Part shown: in pieces, positions 44,301-54,463 of the stretch
How positions within the stretch are numbered: the first letter of the stretch is position 1
How the letters are laid out: each line of letters opens with the position of its first letter
Origin: Pseudofabraea citricarpa
Taxonomy: Eukaryota > Ascomycota > Leotiomycetes > Helotiales > Dermateaceae
Assembly (NCBI GenBank): GCA_029641185.1
Contig: JAPWGK010000027.1
Location: 1-64,000, forward strand
Length of the DNA stretch: 64,000 nucleotides
Reading direction: 5' to 3'
The notes under the pieces: generated by a model
Database searches by the model: none
Told to the model about the DNA's origin: nothing
Seen by the model: only the letters and a program-made list of their open reading frames with translations
Program-made: the position numbers and the translations under genes

Positions 44301-46150
44301 TAGGTTAAGAATATAAGATAAATATTAGAATATATTATATAATAATTTTCTTTTTTATATAAAATATATAATTTATTTATTAGAACTAGTTTTTATAATA
44401 TCTTAAAAAAAGAAAAAAATCTTAAGCTTATTATTTTTATTTTAGTTTCGAATATAATTTTATTAATTAGTTTCTTAAAATAAATTCTTAATTCTAAGAA
44501 GCTTATTTTCTTATATTTTTATTATTTATATTAATATTTAATATCTAAAATTACTTTTTAGATATTTTAAATAAGTAAATTAAAATTTAAGATTTTTTTT
44601 TCTAATATATTCTTATTATAAAAAATAATATAATTACTTAAACTAAAAGTATTTTTAATATTTAAATAATATTTCTAAGTAATAAAATCTTATTTTTTTT
44701 ATTAGATATTAGGTTATTTATCTTTTATTATTATATCTTAAGAGAAAAAAAATATTACTTAGGGTTTATACTTTTATAAGTATTTTTATAAATAAGAGAA
44801 TAAGAAATTTAATAAAATTTATTTTTAGATATATTATTTTAATTTAATTATATAATTTATCTTAATAAATAAATAATTTATATAAGTTTTTAATATTAAT
44901 AATTATAAAAATTAAAAGTAATCCTAAGAATATATTAGTTTAAATTAATTACTAGGATTTAATATATATTAAAGAAAATAAACTTTTAATTAAAAATTCT
45001 TTTAAGATTATTAAAAGAATAATAATTTTCTTTTTTTTCTCTTAAATTTCTTTCTCTTAAGGCTTTTATTAATTATTTTTAATTTTTTTAATAGCTAGAA
45101 AAAATATAAACGAAAAAATATTAGTCTTAAGAGTTATTTATTTTTTTTCTTTTTATTTTATTATTTTTTAAATTTATTATAAGTAATTTTTTTAATATTA
45201 ATAAAATTAATTTATTATTATATAAAATATTAGCTAAAATTATCTTAGATAAAATAAACTTATAATAATTAATTAAAAGAAAAAAAATTATACTTAAAAG
45301 AATTTATATTTATATTATTAATAATAATTATTATAAAATTAATATATTTTTTTATTAGATAAAATACTTATATTATATAATAATAATTTCTAAGCTTAAG
45401 TAATTTCTTATTTTTTATTAGTTTCTTAGTAATTTTCTTTTTTTTTTCTTGTTTTTTTTTTCTTATAAATATCTTTTTTTTATATTTTTATTTTATAACC
45501 TAAGGTAGCTTTTAAGAGATAATTAATTAAATATATAAGATAAAATTAATAATTTAAAAGAATTTCTTTAAAATAAAAAATTTTATTTTTAGTTATTTAT
45601 TATTAAATTAATTTTAGTATATAATTAAAAAAATTAAAATTACTTATAAATAATAATTAAAAATATAAATAATATATAATTTTCCGATTAATTTTTAGTT
45701 TCTTATTTATTAATTAATTTAAGAGAAGCTTTTATTAATAATAATATATTTTAGTATTAATTTAAATATAATATAAAAGTTATAAGATTTTAATAATATC
45801 TAATATTTATTATAAAATATATTTTAGGTAAGATTATTTATAAAAGCTTTTTAGCTTTTTTTTTAGAATAAGCTTTAGCTAAATTAATTTTTTTTATTAA
45901 GTATTATATTTTAAATAAACTTTTATTTAAATTTATATTTAATTTTTATTTTATTTTCTTTTTAGAAAAAGAATATAATAAAAAGAAAAATATAATAAAG
46001 TTATTTAGATTTTTATATCTTTATAATATAATATTATATATACTAATAAGTTTCTTATATAACTAATATAACTATAAAGTTAGCTTATTATTCTTTTAGC
46101 TTATAATAAGTTATCTTAAAAATAAATATATTTAATTATTTTACTTCTCC
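41319..46150. repeat. AT-rich RIP block without decodable content
   Basis: RIP-type composition throughout. Apart from the purine-rich tandem repeat at about 42,668 I see no gene, domain or LTR. Confidence 0.85.
42668..42865. repeat. Purine-rich imperfect tandem repeat, about 50 bp units
   Basis: Roughly four units, each starting with GAAAA/AAATAAAA-rich sequence and ending in a variant of AAGAATTAAAA. The strand is almost free of pyrimidines other than T. Confidence 0.55.
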
Positions 46151-46295
46151 TTTAAAATTATCATTCTAGGAGGCCCTAGAATTCTTTCTCTAGATATTAA
46201 TCCTATAAATACTCTACGAAGAGGCGCTTAATTTGGTGTGAATAATAGTGTCGCTACGTTAAGGGCTATTATTTAGTCTTTCCTCCCTACAGCCA

Positions 46296-46317
46296 GAGGC
46301 CTAAGAGGGAGGCCTAA
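46296..46317 (-). promoter_or_regulatory. Two GAGGCCTAA motifs, 13 bp apart (YNAGGCC type)
   Basis: GAGGCCTAA occurs at 46,296-46,304 and 46,309-46,317. On the minus strand each reads TTAGGCC, which fits the YNAGGCC consensus known for Fusarium Tri6. No gene start is evident nearby, so a function is only inferred. Confidence 0.3.
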
Positions 46318-46580
46318 CTTTAGGTAACCAACCTGTTATCCGTCCATCCACTATCCATGTTCACAACATTGCTCTGGATGGAGAAGGTGTGGCCAGGGGG
46401 TAGGTAAGCAGTTAGTTAGGTAGAAAAGCATACAAAAAGGACCATTGTCGCCGTGCTCCAAACTCGAAAAACAAACAGCTTCCTCCGTCCTGGTACGTTC
46501 TCTCTCTCCTCCCTCTCGATCCCTCCTTCCCTCCTCCGGCCGCTGCTATGAAGAAAAAACATATTTTGCCGATGTGACTG

Positions 46581-47027
46581 CTACATGTTAGCTATGATCA
46601 CTTTTACAACCGACATCGTCTGACCATGCACGCAAACCTCCATTATCGTCGTATCTTGAGATGATCTCTCAGGCACCTGGTGGCTAACTTGAACCCTTAC
46701 GTCTAGGTCCAGGATGCAGTGTCGCGGTTGCGATCCCACATTGCTACTGATGCTCGTGTCGCTTTGCACTTCATTGCGGTCATGGAGAGCGACGAGCTGT
46801 GAAAGGACATTATTACCTTGATGTGGGAGGCGCTGTGGACCTGGTCGGAACCCGGCAGATTGGTGAGACGGGGCACGAGAACACAGGCCCAGTAGGGTAG
46901 CCCGGGGCCTGACAAGGTTGCAGCAGATAGATAAACAAGTGTGTAGGATGTTGTACCATAGACACTCAGAAATCAAAAATCCAAATCCCGCCTTCCAACA
47001 CATGCATGCGCGTGATGTGTCCTCCAT
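46581..47027 (-). CDS. Doubtful open frame, 148 aa
   Basis: An ATG-started frame in normally composed DNA. The product is Cys-rich near its N terminus and shows no domain, signal peptide or membrane segment that I recognise. It has no introns and no obvious promoter. It may be chance or part of a non-coding transcript; I list it only because nothing else explains this stretch. Confidence 0.15.
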   Translation of the reverse strand: MEDTSRACMCWKAGFGFLISECLWYNILHTCLSICCNLVRPRATLLGLCSRAPSHQSAGFRPGPQRLPHQGNNVLSQLVALHDRNEVQSDTSISSNVGSQPRHCILDLDVRVQVSHQVPERSSQDTTIMEVCVHGQTMSVVKVIIANM

Positions 47028-47780
47028 TCTGCTTATTAAGAAGAGGACAATGATGTAGTGCCTTTCTTTTCACGCATATTTGTGATGGTGGAAAATTTCC
47101 ATCATTTCACTTCACTTCACTACACTCTATTTCTATTCTCCCCTGTCTCGCATGTTGTTCGTCCTTGTTATTGATTAATGCTCGACTATTTTCTTCTTCT
47201 TGGCGATTGTGATACGACTAGCCAATATATTATTACTGTGGCTGTGGGTCTCAGATGGAGGTGCTAGCAGAGAATTCTAGCAAGTAGAATCCTCTCGCCT
47301 AATAAGGTTATTACAGCCTGCGAAGGATTTGTTACTAACGTTAGGAACATGGCTCTCACTGAAATCTAAATACTTTTACTATAAACGGCGGGCTAGCGTC
47401 TTGCGTCTCCGATACGTCTCCGATAAACTCTAAGGGGTGGATATACTGTAAGGTCTATCCTTTTGCTTACAACCGATGCGATATCTAGCGTCCGAGGGAT
47501 TAGAGCTAACAAGAGATTTAGGATCAGGGCGCTTTCTAATCCGTGCAGGCCCCGTTGATGCTAAATCAGGTTATCCCCAGGGATCGCGAACCCCGCGCTC
47601 CAACAGTAGTGCGGATATGCTACCAGGTATAGTACCACCACCACCTTCCATAGTAGCCCCTAGCTACCTTAGCTCCGGGTAAAGCATAGGGCGAGAGCGC
47701 TACCCGCAGAAAAAAGAAAAAAGACGAACAGCAGGACTTTGCGAACGCCCCACATATACCCTAAACCGAAACCTCTTCGT

Positions 47781-50465
47781 CTAGGTGATTTCAAACGGGC
47801 TCGACATATCCCCCAGCTCTCCCAAGTCTCCCAAGTCTCCCCAGTCTCCCCAGTCTCCCGAGTCCAGCGCTGGCATGTGCAGGTCTTCGCCCGTCGGCGT
47901 GAACATGCCCGTCGACAGGATTCCCTCAGCGGCGAAGGCATTCTCCCAAAACATTGCGTCTGGCAGCTGCTCTTCCACCCCGCCCTCCTGCAGCAGCCTC
48001 GGCCGCTTGGAGTTACGTGGTGGCGTGGTGGCTATAAAGTCGTCCCAAAGGTCTGTTGGGGGGCTGTAGAGAAGGTTCGGCGGGGCGAGTTGTACCAAGC
48101 TCTCGTAGCTCGTGCTAGAACTCGGTCCCAACTGCTTGCCTGTGCTGCTGCTGCTGCTGCTGTCACTATTACTGGTGCAGTTCCCGCTCGTGCCTCCGGT
48201 GCTGGTGGAACTCGACCGCGAACTGCTACTCCTCATCTGTACGCGCCGTCGAAACTTGGTCAAGACCTGGGTCAACCTCCCAGTGGGCCACTCTGCCCCG
48301 TAGCTGGCCATCAGCTCCACCAGATTGTCCAGATCATCTTCGGCCCGTGAACTCTTGGTCGGCGACAGTGTTGTGGAAGAGGAAAACGTGGTTCCATAGC
48401 CAGAGTCAAGTTCCGTTGTCGCCCTGTCGGGGAATTTAACGAGCACCGCAACGGCGTGGATCACTCGCACGAGAAACACGGTGGGCATGGCGCGTAGTTC
48501 GCGTGCTTCGAGCGAGTGGAACAGTGACACGATGGCATGTGCAGACGTGAAATATCCAGCAAGCGACGTTGCTGTTGGGCTGGCATCGTGGTCCTGGTTG
48601 AAATTTGATTTGATGTGTTTGGTGCTCCGATCAATGCTGGCGACTATCTCGTGGAGATAGAGCGTCGATGAGTGTTGTAGGATCCGGGTGACTTCTAAGA
48701 TGATGACTTAGCATTGTTGTATACGCAGCAGATAGAATGGGACACTTTACTATCACTCAGGTTCACAGGTGGTGACCTATTGAGACTTGCTAGCTGCTGT
48801 TTGAAGCTGTCAAGGATCTCCACAGTATCAGGTCTTGAAACGGGACCAGGTCTGAAAAAGTGATTGACAAGCAAGTTGCGTGAATGTTTATCGGCGACCC
48901 GTTGCAAGCGGACATGTGTACAAAATCGTTGGTCGGAAGGTAGAGCGAGAGGTGATCGTTCAAGTGTTTCAATACACTCATCCATATACTGGTTCCAACA
49001 AAGTAGACTCGGCTGCTGTGATGGCATGGACATACTAATACGGCGTCAATATCGGTGTGCTTTCTTCCTTTCTTTTTTTCTGGGGAAGCTTACTTTGCAC
49101 AAAGATAATAGCAAGCGAGCCACGTTCTCTTCGCTTCCAGATCAGCCAGTGTTGATGATTGTTGATTATCAGAAAGATCTTGGGAGTTGACCCTTCTTGG
49201 TTTGTCCAGGTTTATCTCCACAGCGATGTGTGCAATTGAATGGCTAAGCTGATAAATATCAATGGCGTCCTGGCTATCTTTGGTTTCTGGTGGTGTGTGC
49301 CATAATGCAGACACAATGACGGCTTGCACAAGCTCCAGTGTATATTCAGATTTTTCACGAAGACCGTGCGCCAGAACGATAGACCGTAGCCTTCTCAACC
49401 GCTTTTGTGTATCCATATCACAGATGCTACCGCATGCTGCTGTAAGGATAGCCAAACGGAGAATCAGCTTTGGGGTGCCCTCTTGTGCCAAGAGAGCAGA
49501 GTGGTCTAAAATTACCACGGCTGGGAACTGTTCTGCCAACTCGATACAGTATCGTTCCATAATGGCTTCTGCAGTTCTTTCGCTGATAATCTGTGCAATT
49601 CCAGTCTCTATCATAACCGAGATAGGTATGTCTTCAAGGGTAGTGCTTTGGTTATTTGTATCGAATGGATCTTTTCATTGGTTAGTCGCGTATTGTCAGA
49701 TTCGAGGATTTAATCATACTGGATATCAGAGCCAAAGTTGGGGTAGACAGTAATGTCATTGGCTGCGGTGGGTAATAATCAACTCCATGTTCTATGGAAG
49801 ATGCTCTGGGTACTTGATATTGTGATATGTTTGTTGATAGTCTTCGTTTTTGATCCCGAGATGTGCCAGAGCGGATACTTGCATTTGAAGAAGTAATTTT
49901 CTCGGGGCTACTCGTAATCTTCTCTGCAGTAGTCAACTTGGAATCTCCTTTTTGTAGGGTTGCAATCAGATGGTCGATCTTCCCTCCCAACTCTACAAAC
50001 CGCCCGCTGGATTTGCTTTTGGATCCTTTCTGACTTTGTGTAAAGAAGATGCATTCCCGGCCGGCTTTCGAACAGCGTTTGCACGGCAAGCTCAAGTCGG
50101 GCTGTTCGCAGCGGACCTTGGAGATCCGACAAGCCTCGCAAGCCCATGCACGTCTCATGTCGTAGCTATCGCTAACGCTGCCACCACGTCTGCTGTCGAG
50201 AGAAGATCAGTCTTGCATACAGAGGAATATGACAAAGCTTCAAGGATGGAGCAGCAACAGCGTACTTCCGGCAACGAGGAGCAATCCGCGACCTGCGTGG
50301 CGTGCTGATGTCTTCTTCCCCTCCACGCTGTCCTTGCGCACCTTCGTCTCGGCCGTGGCCAGCGCCATCTACATATGGCATATGACTATGACTACTACCA
50401 ATGCTATTAGGCGACTGTGCCTGTGATGGCGGTTGAGAATGCGATTGCGATACGGATGGGGTCAT
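47781..50465 (-). CDS. Zn2Cys6 fungal transcription factor, five exons, 815 aa
   Basis: Exons, reading leftward: 50,465-50,266, 50,192-49,720, 49,670-49,094, 49,034-48,751 and 48,694-47,781. The four introns (73, 49, 59, 56 bp) all join in phase. Intron 2 ends in AAAAG, the weakest site, though it has a perfect ACTAAC branch. The binuclear cluster is C85-x2-C88-x6-C95-x8-C104-x2-C107-x6-C114, followed by a basic Lys/Ser stretch and a short helix (about 133-150). Residues about 225-600 resemble the fungal-specific middle homology region, including EAKRTWLACYYLCA and YMDECIETLE. The C terminus ends in acidic Gly-Asp-Trp/Leu repeats that could activate transcription. The ATG at 50,465 has A at -3; the frame runs further upstream but with no ATG. 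Divergent from the tri14-like gene with 544 bp between starts, so a local regulatory role is plausible but inferred. Confidence 0.85.
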
Positions 50466-51009
50466 AATGACCGAGTGTACCGGTAGTTGTGTAGCGAGAT
50501 AGAAGGACGTGGTCGCCGCTCGTGGCTGAGAATTGAGAAAGGCTTTACACACAGCATCGACGCTACCACTCTAGCTAATCCTTGTTTACATGCCCTATTG
50601 AAAGAGGTACCTAACTGCTGTTGCCTTGAATAAACTAGGTTCAAGATAAACAAATCGATAAAGAGACATGCCCCTGTTTTCTAATTCTTGCTGCTTCAGG
50701 TGCCTAGTGTACACCTAAGCATGTGTTAATTTGCCGTCTTATATTATTTACCTTAGTACTTCGGTTGCTTACAAACAGGTAAAGAACTTGATAATTTGCC
50801 TCTAATCTCAAGCTAATACTTAAATTTTCCTAGACTCGCATTTATTCAACGAAATTTCGACAACCTTGTTGATTAACCTTGAGTATTGGCACGCTAAACA
50901 ATAACTCGAGGCCTAAGTCGCCAAAGATTTTATATATATCACGATGACAGCCGCATTTATGTGTCCAACAACAAGGTCCCTCTTATAGAAATCTTACTAT
51001 CTCATCATC
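50466..51009. promoter_or_regulatory. Shared divergent promoter of the regulator and the tri14-like gene
   Basis: 544 bp separate the two start codons. A TATA-like TTTATATATAT lies at about 50,929-50,939, some 70-80 bp before the tri14-like ATG. A CGAGGCCTAA site is at 50,907-50,916. No other gene is seen in the interval. Confidence 0.6.
50907..50916. promoter_or_regulatory. YNAGGCC (Tri6-type) site on both strands
   Basis: CGAGGCC on the plus strand and TTAGGCC on the minus strand overlap in CGAGGCCTAA. Both fit YNAGGCC, the reported binding consensus of Tri6. The site is about 95 bp upstream of the tri14-like start codon. Binding here is inferred, and no Tri6 gene is in the window. Confidence 0.4.
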
Positions 51010-52141
51010 ATGTGGCCAGTCGCCCCCGTGGTCGCTTACCTTTCGTCATTCTCTCAAGTCAACTTTTCCGGGCAAAATGCTTGTCCTCGGCTCCCAGCAG
51101 GAGATTTGACCCTGAGCCATTTCCAATTGTACCCAGAGAACTTCATGTGGGACAAGAAGAGATGCGTTCTTTACGTGAGGTACACTTTCTATCATGGCTG
51201 ACAACTTCAACCCCTTGGCGGATATGCTAACAACGCTGCCTTGCAGCAACCTCTACAATGCCACACTCGGCATATTCGACCCTTACCAGTCCAAGATCCT
51301 TGATGTTATCTCCTTCCCTGGTCTCAGCCACTCGGGCTACATTAATGACCTGCACGTCAGCGGGCTCGTGCTGCGTCCATATGCCGACACGCTCGAGATC
51401 CTGATCGACAACGGAGATGCCTTCACGTCAGGGGGGAACAATGTATCAGGGCCGGACTTCATCATGACCATGGACCTAAACTCAAAGAAGGTCATTGCCC
51501 AGGCCAATCTCACCACTGCCAGTGAGGGATTATATGCCGGCTATGCAGACATGGAGCCACTGGATGATGGCAACACCTACGTTGTCGGTAGCTACCCGTC
51601 CAACCTTCTCCGCGTTACACCCGATAACAAAGTGTCGACTTTCTACGTCAAGGAGCCCTACGGCCCGCCACGCCTTTACGGCTTCACCGGTATAACCCAT
51701 GATGGATACACGCTCATCTCCAACGATAATATTATTGGCCAGTTCGTCCGCTTCGATGTTCGTGATCCTCAAGGCACTCCTATCGTCATCCCACAGACGC
51801 CTTACCATAACTTCACAACCTCCAACATCCTCGAGTTGCCGGAGCGATATAATAAGACGATCCTCCTGGCAACTGAAAATTTCATCGGGACCGAGTATCC
51901 CTCCGGAGGCGTGGGAGTCTATCGCTCCAAGGATCGCTCGTGGGAGTCTCTCGAGTATCTCGGCTTCGTCCCCAGCCGCTTCACCTTTCATGCGTTCGCA
52001 ACAGGTGCTCGCCAGATAACCGACCGTATCTACGTGGTCTCGGTCTACATGGATGGGGAAAACATCTATGTTGCCGGAGACAGTTCTGACTTTGTCTTGC
52101 AGGACATCACTGAAGCTGTTGATGCTCTTGTGGCGGCTTGA
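51010..52141 (+). CDS. Tri14-like (Mala s 1-type) beta-propeller protein, 354 aa
   Basis: Two exons, 51,010-51,179 and 51,247-52,141. The 67 bp intron (GTACAC...TGCTAACA...TTGCAG) joins an AG/C Ser codon in phase. An in-frame stop at 50,986 and ATC-ATG context support the start. The N terminus is mildly hydrophobic (about residues 1-20), so secretion is possible. There are several N-glycosylation sequons (NAT, NVS, NLT, NFT, NKT). The fold and motifs (YPENF-x-WD, LYNATLGIFDPY, YADMEPLDDGNTYVV, GFVPSRFTFHA) are those of the family joining Tri14 of trichothecene clusters and the Malassezia allergen Mala s 1, related to SMP-30/six-bladed propellers. The biochemical role of Tri14 is not established. 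Its place between the regulator and the pump supports the Tri14 reading over an unrelated propeller. Confidence 0.75.
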
Positions 52142-52459
52142 GCTAAGCGAGGCGGGGTGAGGGGCCTTAAAAAGTCGTGGATCGAGAAAGAATTTCTAAC
52201 CTAACACGAGTAGATAAGTTACGAATACGAAAAAGGAGAATCTGGTTTGCGATTATAAAACTTGGTCTAGCTGGGAATATCAAAAATGGCATTGTTTTCT
52301 TCTTTGGATTTATCAATTGGTGAAAAAGTGATAACTTGTCCTTTCGACAGGCTAGAAATATTGAAAAGGCTTACCAATGTGGTTTCAAAATATACGGTTA
52401 CTATTTATTCAGCACTCTATTATATTATTTCCCTCATGTTCCCCTGCTTTTTTTTTTTT
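52142..52459. other. 3' flank of the tri14-like gene
   Basis: About 300 bp of normally composed DNA between the tri14-like stop codon and the next AT block, presumably 3'UTR and terminator. It ends at a run of 22 T (52,448-52,469). I see no gene in it. Confidence 0.5.
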
Positions 52460-53850
52460 TTTTTTTTTTGTTTTTATATAATTAGCTTTAATACTTATAA
52501 GTTATTATACCTAAATAAAATCTCTTATTAAATAAGTATTTAAAAATAATACTTTTCTATAATAATAATTTAAATTTACTTATTCTAATATAAGTAAATA
52601 TTTTATTTATATTATCACGTCTTTTACTTTATTATTCGTATATTTTATTTTTAATAATAATTAAAGCTTAGGATTATTTTTTTACTTTACCTAAAAATAT
52701 CTAATATATATAAAATAATTATAATAATTAGTTATTAATTAATTAAGTACTAGTTATAATTTATTTATTTATTTATTATTTATTATATTATAAATATAAG
52801 TTAAAAGATTAGATTTTACTTATAATAAAAGTATATTCGTAAACTAAGAAAGTTATTAGTAGTACTAAAAGCGTACTAATAATACTAAAATACGATAATC
52901 TTATATTCCGCTTTCTAGTATAATTAATAAGCGTATAAGTGCGTTTAATAAGCTTTTGTTAGTAAACTTAATATACGAAGCGCGTTTAATATAATTAGAA
53001 AATTATTATATATATTTAACGCTTTTTACTAAATCTCTAAGCGAATCTTTTTTTTTTTATTTTTAAATATTATTATTACTACTATTATTACTATTATTAT
53101 TACTATTATTATTACTATTATTATCACTTATATATTATTATACGCACGGTATATAAGAACGAATTTATACGAATTAAACGAATATATTAATTATTTTTAT
53201 ATAATATAATTATTTATATATATATATAAGTTATAAAAAGAAAATTATATTAAAACACGTACGAGCTAATATTATTCTAGTTACTTAACGCGAGCGAATA
53301 TAAGTCTAACCTAAAGGAATATTCGATTATTAAAGTAATAGTCGCTCTAATATTACGTGATATTACTTTGGTACGGTTAACTAACTAATATAAAATAATA
53401 TTATAATTAACTAGCTAATACGAAATAATATTATAAAATATATATTATAATTATAAGATATATTACTAATAGTACCAAACGCGACTAAAGCGCCTACTAA
53501 ACGTACCTTTCGCTTAGTAAGCGGAATAATATTATTCCTAGTAATTCCTAGTTTATAGATATAAAATACTTAAAATAATAACTTATAATATAAAAGAAGC
53601 TTTATATTAAATTATATATTTATTTAATATTAATTAGTTTTTAACCGGTTTTTAACTAGTTAAGTATTAATTATAACTTAATTATTTATTATATTATAAA
53701 TATAAGTTATAAGATTAAATTTTATTTATAATAAAAGTTATTAGATAAGATTTTATTTATAATAAAAGTAAATGCTTAAAAAATAATAACTAATAATAAT
53801 AAAAAAGCTTTATATTAAATATTTAGTTACTAACTAGTTTATAACCAGTC
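52460..53850. repeat. 1.4 kb AT-rich repeat block inside the gene cluster
   Basis: RIP-like, but it keeps more CpG than the large blocks. Features: a T22 run at the left edge; a direct repeat of about 100 bp, imperfect (about 52,725-52,840 and 53,650-53,745); a 30 bp tandem duplication (53,377-53,406 and 53,407-53,436); inverted 8-mers TTTGGTAC/GTACCAAA at 53,367 and 53,472; and an ATT/ACT trinucleotide stretch near 53,066-53,125. The family is not recognised. Confidence 0.7.
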
Positions 53851-54463
53851 GACGACCGGCCGGGCTCCACCTACCTTTTTCTGCCTTGCCGAAAAAATCA
53901 GGTATCTCCGGGTAGGGCAAAAAAACAGCCCCGAGCTATATACTCCCTATTTCCGAAGATTTTGATCAAAAGCTTGGATCACTTTTTCTAATCACATGTT
54001 TAGTTACGGCACCGGCGAGCACAACAGGCGGTGGTGGCTTGTGCTTAACAAAACCATTCTTCAGGTACTCTTTTGCCTAATTTCACCCATTTGAACGAAT
54101 GGCCTTATATCGGGCCTGATTATCTGAACAACAAGTAGATGTAAGCACTTGTCCTATTGCTATTGTTTTTAAGGACTGTTATCTCTTGGTAGGTAAGTTT
54201 TCGAGAGCCCGTGTTCTAGCCTTGTCTAGAGCATAATTTTCTTTTGCTGTTCTAAGCTTTGGGAGGCCGGAAGTTTTCAAAATTGTGAGTGTATAACTAG
54301 ACGCCAAGCAGCTCATAGAGAAATAAAACAGGGTTTCGCAGTTTTGTGAGAGAGTTCTGGTGTTCTTCACTTATTGTCACCTGAGATATTGTTGGGTTAA
54401 TGGTGTTTCTGCTGGGATATCTCATCTGTAGGAAGTGATTAGAGGCTGAGCGATCGATCCAAC
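53851..54463 (+). promoter_or_regulatory. Upstream region of the efflux pump gene
   Basis: About 600 bp of normal composition between the AT block and the pump start codon. It contains two YNAGGCC sites 12 bp apart (54,101 and 54,113). No supported gene lies in it. Confidence 0.5.
54101..54119 (-). promoter_or_regulatory. Pair of YNAGGCC (Tri6-type) sites upstream of the pump
   Basis: GGCCTTA (54,101-54,107) and GGCCTGA (54,113-54,119) are TAAGGCC and TCAGGCC on the minus strand. They have the same orientation and their starts are 12 bp apart, about one helical turn, roughly 350 bp before the ATG. Confidence 0.4.

Larger units (their letters stand above)
46151..47780. other. Normally composed region with no recognisable gene
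   Basis: CpA and TpG are present, so this DNA was not mutated by RIP, yet no convincing gene appears. It holds a doubled GAGGCCTAA motif (46,296-46,317), a pyrimidine-rich stretch like a fungal promoter or 5'UTR (46,495-46,545), an 11 bp direct repeat of CGTCTCCGATA near 47,403, and short open frames only. It also contains the 3' flank of the Zn2Cys6 gene. Confidence 0.6.

Noticed and set aside
47476..47682. A 68-codon plus-strand frame with a Pro-rich end
   Set aside because: Short, no recognisable domain, no splice partners, and it ends next to the 3' end of the regulator gene; chance is the simplest explanation.
47739..48350. A 203-codon plus-strand frame opposite the last exon of the Zn2Cys6 gene
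   Set aside because: Composition follows the low-complexity Ser and Gly-Asp repeats of the antisense gene; there is no motif of its own.
50466..50552. Extension of the regulator's first exon to a start at 50,552
   Set aside because: That codon is GTG, not a usual eukaryotic start; the first ATG in frame is at 50,465 with A at -3.
52286..52531. An 81-codon frame downstream of the tri14-like gene
   Set aside because: It reads through the T22 run as poly-Phe into the RIP block and has no homology signal.
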